A stretch of DNA of 64,000 bases, from NCBI RefSeq assembly GCF_003171515.1, contig NC_089390.1:6262001-6326000 (forward strand). The letters are read 5' to 3'. Under the pieces are notes generated by a model. It worked only from the letters and a program-made list of their open reading frames with translations. It did not search any database and was not told where the DNA came from. Of this stretch, positions 57,401-64,000 are shown in pieces (the stretch's first letter is position 1; every line of letters begins with the position of its first letter). The DNA comes from Pyrenophora tritici-repentis. Taxonomy: Eukaryota > Ascomycota > Dothideomycetes > Pleosporales > Pleosporaceae. The translations under genes and the position numbers were made by a program.

Positions 57401-58263
57401 GTTAAAAAGCGGCCGAAGTGGTTCGATGCTTCCAAGACAGCCTTATAACCAGCGATATTCGCCATGGAGCTGGTTTCATCAGTCATGCTTTTCGCAAAGC
57501 CGCGGGAATCAACATACCTCAGCGCATCAAAAACTTGGGCGCGGCTTATGCGAGGGATCATGTCCATTGCGAATGCAGTGGCCTTACGGGAAGCAATACG
57601 CTCCACTGTTGGCTTGTTCTGCATCGGGTACAGCATGGAAATGATAGTGGCGCCCTCTCGAATAGCATCCACCTCGCTATCCTCTCCTTCGGTACTAAGA
57701 GCTCGAACCTTGAGCAAAATGTCGCTCTCCTTGAAAACATTTCTGCGATCAACAGTGGTGGCGCCCGCCTGCTCATAAGCCTCATCAGAAAAGGAAGCCT
57801 CGGCGCCAGCTCCCCGTTCAATCAAGATACGCGAGAAGCCTTTCTTGAGCAGCAACTTGACATTGGTTGGCGTAATGGCAACTCGTCTCTCGCCCGGGTA
57901 GCTCTCTTTGGGGACACCAATGGTCAGGTTTGCGTAGGGGCCAGCCGTAAACGGCGGTGTGCTAGGTAGCTCCTCGTCGTGCGGCTCCGAAGCTGATGCA
58001 TGGGTTGCGTAACGCGCAACAGCGGTGACCTGCGAGACATGCGGCTGCAGGGACAGCAGCGGCGGGTGCGTGCGGGTAATGTTCCGAACAACTGTAGTGC
58101 GTTCATGAGGTTTGTTATGCCTCGAGCGATCGTCACAGAGAGTCGTCAACCTCGACACAGATGTGAAAGCACACAGTGGCCTTAGGTGAGCAAAGAAACT
58201 GCCCCGCAACGGTCGAGCGGCAAGCGCCCTGTAGCCGCCGAGACAGTTGGCTGGAGTACTCAT
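54468..58263 (-). CDS. NNT: NAD(P) transhydrogenase, fused, mitochondrial
   Basis: Inner-membrane proton-driven enzyme passing hydride between NADH and NADP+. Six exons, 58263-57518, 57469-57376, 57329-57267, 57052-54910, 54860-54558 and 54508-54468, sum to 1129 codons plus stop. An Arg-rich, acid-poor N-terminus (about 90 residues) fits a mitochondrial presequence. The dI domain follows: [17 protein letters not shown], then [21 protein letters not shown], and the NAD site [22 protein letters not shown]. Next come a Pro/Ala linker and about a dozen membrane helices. The C-terminal dIII NADP domain has [37 protein letters not shown] and [13 protein letters not shown]. The order dI-dII-dIII in one chain is the animal/fungal type. 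The first intron (57517-57470) is 48 nt, in frame and stop-free, so retention would insert 16 residues. Confidence 0.95.
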
Positions 58264-59280
58264 GCTGTCTCAAAGGAGGGCGGGCAAAGAGGGAAGATGC
58301 CAAGCACCCGCATCTGCTGGCGATTAATGATATTTGACAAAAGAAGTTATAGGTGGCGAGCTGGTGAAAGTTCAACGCTGTGTGAGGGAGCACCACAAAA
58401 TGCCACGGGATGTGAGGCATTGGTGGTACATATTGCGGTACCTTTGGGCCGCATGCTCCCGTCATTACCGAATGAAGGGCATGGGCGTCAACTTCCCCGC
58501 ACTTGATGCTACCCCACGTTTCTTGACCCTGGAAACTGCTCCCGTGCTTCCGGTTTGTGATGAAGCCTTCAGGTGGTGTAACGGATGATGTGCAGATATT
58601 TTGTAAAACTAGTAGCTATAGTCCCTGTCTGGACCGTAACAGACGCAGTAATAGTATGACATCCTCGCTCGACTTCAACCAGCACGCGGATGAGATAATG
58701 ACTTGAGTTTATCGACAACCTTAACACCCACGCGAACTTTGGTTCCACCCCCTCATCAGAATATCTGTGTACACAAGCCATCTTGGTGGTTTAACCGTGG
58801 CGACAAAATACAGTTTAGAGTCTTTGACTAGAAGTATATAGCTATAACTACCACCAAGGTAATAATTATCTAGATAGCATCACATGTGATCAATGCGTGG
58901 TTCCCTGGCCCGCTTTCGATGATCACGGGCTGCGGGGCAACCGGTGGACCCCACCTGCACAATCTCCTTCCTTATTGAGGCCGCGTGGAATGCTGGAATT
59001 CCGTCCACTAACTCTGCTTAGTTAGTTGGCTTAGCCAGGGGCATCTCAAGAACCAAGTCAAGTAGTTCATATCGCACACGTGGCAAATAAGTTGAAGTCA
59101 AAGATCGTTACATTATGTCTAATGGTATGCTAAAATGTGCTAAGGAGTGACTCTGCAGCGAGCTTTTGGTGCCCAAAGTAAAGCCAAGAAAATGTTATGT
59201 AATGAAGAAATGCAGAAAGGTCTGCGATACCATGCAACATCATCGAAGAAAAGAGTCATGGAGATGCGAGTAGCCAAAGC
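58264..59280. other. Intergenic with a short inverted repeat
   Basis: Promoter of the transhydrogenase and, at the far end, 3' flank of the secreted protein gene. A terminal-repeat-like pair at 58781-58859 is listed separately. No gene supported. Confidence 0.45.
58781..58859. repeat. 79-bp unit with short terminal inverted repeats
   Basis: CTTGGTGGTTTA at 58782 and TAACTACCACCAAGG ending at 58859 are imperfect inverse repeats (10 bp exact: CTTGGTGGTT against AAC-ACCACCAAG with one extra base). The inside has no coding sense. It may be a tiny MITE unrelated to the main family, or a chance hairpin. Confidence 0.3.
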
Positions 59281-61092
59281 TTACTCTTCGCGCTTCAGGG
59301 AGAATCCGCCCCAGTTGAAGCTGGCGTTGACGTCAAGGTCAAAGGTGAAGGACTTCTGGCATCCCCATCCAGCAGTGTTGATCTCGAGGTTGGCCTGTGC
59401 GGCGACGAACTTCTTGGTGAAAAGACGGCAGTGGGTACCGAAACCGACACCGTCCTTCTCGAGGTAAGCAGCCTGGAACTGGACGCAGCCACCCTTGTTC
59501 ATGCCGAACATGGAAAGGAAGGCGCCAATGATGCCACCCTTGCGGTTGACAGAGTTCTGCTTCTGGGCATATGCCGCGCAGAGCGAAGGGTCGAAAGGAC
59601 CGGGGAAGGTGCTCTGACCCATGCAGTATGGCTGCTGGTTGTGAAGCTTGTGTCCGCACGACTGAGGCTTGCTGCAAGAAGGAGGAGTAGGAGGAGTGTA
59701 GGTCTTCTTGTTGTATCCGTTGGAACCGACAATGACAACCTCGAAGCCGTCCTGGTCCTGACCGTTGTTGGTAGCAGACGCCTTGGTAACATCCTGACCC
59801 CAGAGAGTGCACTTGAAGCGGGTGACAGAGTCGGGCTTGGTGCAAGAGCACTGGCGCGGGTTCCACTTAGGGTCACGCTCAATGAAGAGGTCGAAACCAG
59901 TGCAGGTGGCAGTGCTCTCGCACTTGGCAGCGCACGCAGCAGTGTCGTAGCTCTCAAGCTCGTAGTATCCAAGGTAGCCGCTGCCAGAAACGGAGGCGCT
60001 CAAGTCTGAGAAAGCCTGCTCGTAACCGGAAGGAGTCTTGGCAGAAGTCGCGAGCTCATGGTAGACAGAGTTGCTCTTGAAAGCCTCGGCGGTATCGGGG
60101 GAGTTTTGAGATGGGCCGTAGGCGTTGGGCTGAGCAGCGCATGGGTCTTCGGGGTTGATAAATCCACAGAAAGTACCGACCTCGATCGCTGTAGCGCATG
60201 CTGGGGCGGAGGTGAAAGCGAAAGTGTTTGTCCAGCTGACTGGTGTGCAGGATGAAGGAGCCAAGTTGGTGCTCTCGCCCGCGCTGAAGGTTCGGGTAGT
60301 AGCAGCGGGTGTTGGTGTTGGTGTTGGGGAAGGAGTCTGAGCTGGGACTACAACGGTGTTTGTAGGGGCGGTAGAGTTACCACCTCCGTAACCACTTCCG
60401 TAACCACTTCCATAGCCGTAACCAGGGCCTGAGCCTTGGGTGGGAGCAGGAACTGGGCCAGGAGCGGGACCTGGACCGGGAGCAGGACCTTGACCACCAG
60501 GAGCAGGACCAGGAGCAGGGCTTCCGTAGCCACCGTTTCCAGCTGGAGGAGGTGGAGGTGGGGGAGGTGTGTTTCCGTATCCACCGTTTCCAGCTGGAGG
60601 AGGGGGAGGTGGGGGAGGTGTGTTTCCGTATCCACCGTTTCCAGCTGGAGGAGGGGGAGGTGGGGGAGGTGTGTTTCCGTATCCACCGTTTCCAGCTGGA
60701 GGAGGAGGGGGAGGAGGAGGTGTGTTGCCATAGCCACCGTTTCCAGCTGGAGGGGGAGGGGGAGGTGTGTTTCCGTAGCCTCCGTTTGAAGAACCGTAAC
60801 CTCCAGAAGAGGGAGAGCCGAACAATCCCCAGAAGGTAGGGCTGCGAGACTCGAGGTTGGCAGAAGTATCCCTCTTGGCCTGCTTAGCAGTAGCAACACC
60901 AGTGACGGCGGAAGCGGCTTTGTTCTGAGCCTCGGCCTGGTGGTAAGCCGACTGGCTAACTACACCCATTGGGGGACCCTTGGGGCCATTGTTGACGATG
61001 GCATTGAGTTGGTTGAAGTCGATGCCTTGTGGTGCGGGAGACGCTGCGGCGAGAGCAGCAGCTCCGATGATGATGAAGGAACGCATTATCAA
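59281..61092 (-). CDS. Large secreted Pro/Gly-rich, Cys-rich protein
   Basis: Single exon, about 603 residues. MRSFIIIGAAALAAASPAPQG is a signal peptide; translation may start at the Met two codons before. After a KRD site near residue 74 (Kex2-like) comes a repeat region of GGYGNTPPPPPPPPAGN units (about residues 97-195), then Gly/Pro and GYGSGYG repeats. A Ser/Thr/Pro linker leads into a C-terminal domain of about 320 residues with many cysteines. Within it, YDTAACAAKCESTATCTGFD and RQCSCTKPDSVTRFKCTLWG resemble a PAN/apple-type module seen in secreted fungal proteins. The last part (GGCVQFQAAYLEKDGVGFGT) is a further compact block. Extracellular or wall-bound; function unknown. No GPI signal at the C-terminus. 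Confidence 0.8.
   Translation of the reverse strand: MIMRSFIIIGAAALAAASPAPQGIDFNQLNAIVNNGPKGPPMGVVSQSAYHQAEAQNKAASAVTGVATAKQAKRDTSANLESRSPTFWGLFGSPSSGGYGSSNGGYGNTPPPPPPAGNGGYGNTPPPPPPPPAGNGGYGNTPPPPPPPPAGNGGYGNTPPPPPPPPAGNGGYGNTPPPPPPPPAGNGGYGSPAPGPAPGGQGPAPGPGPAPGPVPAPTQGSGPGYGYGSGYGSGYGGGNSTAPTNTVVVPAQTPSPTPTPTPAATTRTFSAGESTNLAPSSCTPVSWTNTFAFTSAPACATAIEVGTFCGFINPEDPCAAQPNAYGPSQNSPDTAEAFKSNSVYHELATSAKTPSGYEQAFSDLSASVSGSGYLGYYELESYDTAACAAKCESTATCTGFDLFIERDPKWNPRQCSCTKPDSVTRFKCTLWGQDVTKASATNNGQDQDGFEVVIVGSNGYNKKTYTPPTPPSCSKPQSCGHKLHNQQPYCMGQSTFPGPFDPSLCAAYAQKQNSVNRKGGIIGAFLSMFGMNKGGCVQFQAAYLEKDGVGFGTHCRLFTKKFVAAQANLEINTAGWGCQKSFTFDLDVNASFNWGGFSLKREE
60520..60790 (-). repeat. 51-bp coding minisatellite
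   Basis: About five copies of a unit whose starts (GTTTCCGTATCCACCG or variants) lie at 60571, 60622, 60673, 60724 and 60769, plus a partial copy at 60520. The period is 51 bp except the last, 45 bp. All periods are multiples of three, so the frame of the secreted protein is kept. The copies at 60571-60723 are nearly identical, indicating recent change in copy number. Confidence 0.85.
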
Positions 61093-64000
61093 AAGATTGT
61101 GTAGAAATTAGAATGAAGCGACTGTGAGTATTAGATACCGAGTGGTAAAGACCGAGTGTGATGATGAGTTACTGAGCAGTTGGCCAAAGACTCTTATATA
61201 CAACAGGCCTCGCACAGCCTGGCCCTACTCGCCTCGGCGTTAGGCGAAGATTTGAGATCGTGCTGCCATGTGGAGACGAAATCATCGGCGGTATCTTCGA
61301 ACCGTCTGCATGACTAGAGTCGGCGGCTGTGTACCTGGAAACAATAGTCCACCAAGTTTTACCCTAGCTCCGGACGAACTGTCACCCTCGCCAACGCCCG
61401 GAACGTGCATAACACCTGCAGGTACAGCAAGACTAGCACTGATTCGAGGTCATTGGCTTTCCCGATCTGGCGCAAGATAGTATTAACCGGGTATAGTTCG
61501 TGATGCGCTGTCGTATAGCGATAGCGGACCGCAGACGATGTGCTGACCATGAATGTCTAGAAGTCAGTCCGGTAACGGCAATACCATCAAGTCTTCCATG
61601 ATACAAAGAAATGGTACCTAGATGGTGTGTAGATCATCCAAAATTGTCCATGCAACCCTGAAAGTCTTGTTCTGGGACCTTGCATTATGGCTAGGGGCGG
61701 CTCGGTAAGCGAAAGCTTAGCTGACTGTGGACCACACGCTGGTGTTCTAAAGCGCCACTAATACTCTTAGTTCGTCGCCGGCTGTTTGTCGTATCAATAG
61801 TTTTCCTCAGGGGAAAAAAGATCTATACTTGGAGAGGTACAGATCTGCTCGTTAGGGTACGATGTATACGCGAACGTTCGAACAGCGTTGAACCTTCGAG
61901 GCTCGACCAAGCGGAGTTGATGCGCATTCGAGCCTTGGTTGAACTGGACATGGATACCACATGGGGTGATAATGAGGGAATGCCTCACGCCAGAACAAGC
62001 CATAACGCTTTATTTGCGGGTGCTAGACTAAATCCCGATTTGTGTCGATGCCATGCAAGACCGAGGAGAAGGTGCAGCCGGCAGAATGAATTCACAAGGT
62101 CTGTAGCTACATGATTGGGCTGACATGCGCATTTGGGACCGTGAAGGATGGCAAACATGTGCTCTACGCTGCAGTATGGGCAACGGACGTCACAGAGGTC
62201 CTGCAGGGCATGACTGCGTACCATGGGCGCCCTCATGCCAGGGTCCCGTACCAGCCTTTTTTCTCCGAGGATCTCGTACGTCCACACAAGTACGCGATGC
62301 GCATACGGCTCTTCTCAGCCCGCGAGAAGCTTATGGTTTGCGGTGTCAGGCCGAATTTGACCATGCTTCAAAAAGCAGTCGATAGTGGTGTGTTGCCCAC
62401 GTGCCTGCCGATGCCGACTCCGTGCTGAAATCTAACTACGGGTGTGGACTGAGGCGTCCGGGAGTCGTTTAGTTAGTTACTTGCATCGTCTGTGAGCCTC
62501 GTTTCTGAGGTGGCATCATCGTGCATTTGCGGAACCACCGGCAAGCAGAGCAAGTTTTGTCGGTTGTGTCCGCTCCGCAGCCAGGAGAAACGGAAAACAA
62601 GACCTGGTGTGGGTCGTACCGAAGCCCAGAAGGTGGACACTAAACGGCTCGGTCGATCCACGCTAGTGACGCAAGGTTTGTCTAGTATGCTTCAGGTTGA
62701 TCGCCCCTTCAACTACTACTGTTCTGTCAGCGGCTGTCCTCTGTCACCAAGCTTAGCAAAAGTATTTCCCATGTGTCAGTTCTGTAACAATGTTACTTGT
62801 TCGTATTTTGTTTCATTCTTGGTAATCATCAGTCTTCCTTCTGATGTCGACATGCATTCACGATCTACCAAAGACTGTAGCTAGATCATACTTTTGCAGG
62901 ACACAGCGTGCGCCGGATGAAATTGGGAAGATGCGCTTGTGTCGTGTTGTTTTCACGAGTCGTGTAACGCATCGCTTAGACTGGATCGGATGCGCGTTCC
63001 TGAATTTCTGGGGCAAATACCATACTGTATGCAGCCACTCCTATTACCAATACAGGTGGGAATTAAGAATAGCTCCGCCAGTAGACACACTTCGACCTTC
63101 CCGGTCACTATATCCGGGCGAGTGTACGGTGCCGATAGGGCCGAGTTCCGCTTGGATGGTAGCAGGGTTCCTGTCCGAAACAGAGGAGTTCGCCAATATC
63201 AACTAACAATAGCAAGGTTTGTTGGTGACAGGGAGCCTAGGTTGCAGTCTTCCGACTGTCTTCTGATAGATACGAGTATATACCGATAGCCAAGTAACTT
63301 GAGGAGCAATGACTTGGACATTCCGAACCCCCCACATTCCGCTTTGTCGATTGAAAGGGGTTGCAAGATACGCTAGTAGGTGGAAACAGTGAGTCAAGAT
63401 TCGATCTAAATAACTTGTAGACTTTTGCAACATGCGCATCATATGTGGAGATAGTAACTGTAGCGCTCATGGCGACTGACGCTGTATGACCTCACTGTTG
63501 ACTGTACATGATTAGTGAGGGGTCGTTTGAGATTTGCGCAAAAGTACACACTATCATACATAGTATGTTAGATGTATTAGTGCTGGTAACCCGGGGTGCT
63601 TAAGTGCCGAAATAAATAAGTACATCCACGTGTGAATAACACTAGGATCAAAAGCCCTATGATCAAAGTGGAGCCCGGAGTGACAGATTAAGTCTTCTAA
63701 CAACGAGTATCAACCCACTGTTACATTGCCACAGTAAATGTGCCATCAAACTTTCGTGGGAAAAGTACGAATTACCTTCGGCCGACACATGCGCACACAA
63801 GAAGCTAAGAGCGACTATGAAGGCTGCAAGTTATATTGCCACAGCAAGTAAACTTCAACGGACAAAGGCGCATACATATTAATCAAACAAACACAAAGTA
63901 CCAACACCAGTAACAAGTGTCCACGTGCGAAAAAGGGCCGACGCGAGGGAAAAAAAGTATTTCATAAAAACTACTTATACCCGCCAAGCCACCCCCGTAC
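61093..64000. other. 2.9-kb terminal region, no gene supported
   Basis: Apart from the promoter of the secreted protein (about 61.1-61.3 kb), the region holds only short overlapping frames on both strands (61.3-63.5 kb) without recognisable domains, splice-linked exons or signal peptides. AT content rises toward the end. A gene could start beyond the window. Confidence 0.45.

Noticed and set aside
62111..62884. Two plus-strand frames of 105 and 130 codons
   Set aside because: No recognisable domains and comparable frames exist on the other strand; left unannotated.

Overview
The window is nuclear DNA of a filamentous ascomycete, most likely a dothideomycete of the order Pleosporales. The reasons are short (about 48-90 bp) GT-AG introns with CTAAC-type branch points, genes on both strands about 1-3 kb apart, filamentous-fungal dynein-pathway proteins (NudE, dynein light intermediate chain), a Zn2Cys6 regulator, and small lineage-restricted secreted proteins. 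I saw no rRNA or CRISPR array and no convincing tRNA. The species call is inference.

Layout. 0-2 kb: an F-box gene with two compensating frame changes, followed by a decayed MITE. 2.2-10.7 kb: an ABM-fold protein and the full six-exon acetyl-CoA carboxylase (2279 aa), both on the minus strand. 12.8-17.0 kb: NudE and a peroxisomal-type mitochondrial-family carrier with an unusual C-terminal tail. 17.8-19.1 kb: weak hypothetical genes. 19.9-25.3 kb: a kynurenine module of kynureninase and indoleamine 2,3-dioxygenase, divergently transcribed from a 347-bp promoter, with a Zn2Cys6 regulator beside it. 25.4-30.9 kb: an AT-rich, gene-poor stretch with three MITE copies, gene remnants, a spliced small cysteine-rich secreted protein and a protein with six Cys-Pro motifs. 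31-34.7 kb: two divergent paralogs of a 2EXR-like family. 34.9-44.1 kb: IST3-like splicing factor, dynein light intermediate chain, a small MGC-start protein, a hotdog thioesterase and a PXA-PX-nexin protein with a one-base frameshift. 44.4-46.1 kb: a BTB protein and a doubtful neighbour. 47.9-53.2 kb: a catalase and a Cti6-like PHD protein. 53.6-61.1 kb: a small conserved-looking protein, the fused mitochondrial NAD(P) transhydrogenase (1129 aa) and a large secreted Pro/Gly-rich Cys-rich protein. 61.1-64 kb: no supportable gene.

How genes may work together. The clearest functional unit is the kynurenine pair: the dioxygenase opens the indole ring of tryptophan and, after a formamidase not present here, kynureninase releases anthranilate or 3-hydroxyanthranilate. 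A perfect 10-bp inverted repeat containing CCG/CGG triplets lies exactly midway between the two start codons and is a natural candidate site for a Zn2Cys6 factor such as the neighbouring one. ACC and the peroxisomal carrier are lipid-metabolism genes, and catalase and transhydrogenase are redox genes, but nothing in the sequence shows they form a unit. The most novel material is the 25-31 kb island: a MITE family with at least five copies in the window, the secreted cysteine-rich protein, and the Cys-Pro-repeat protein bracketed by two MITEs.

Exon boundaries below were read by eye from splice signals and checked by phase arithmetic; none has transcript support.
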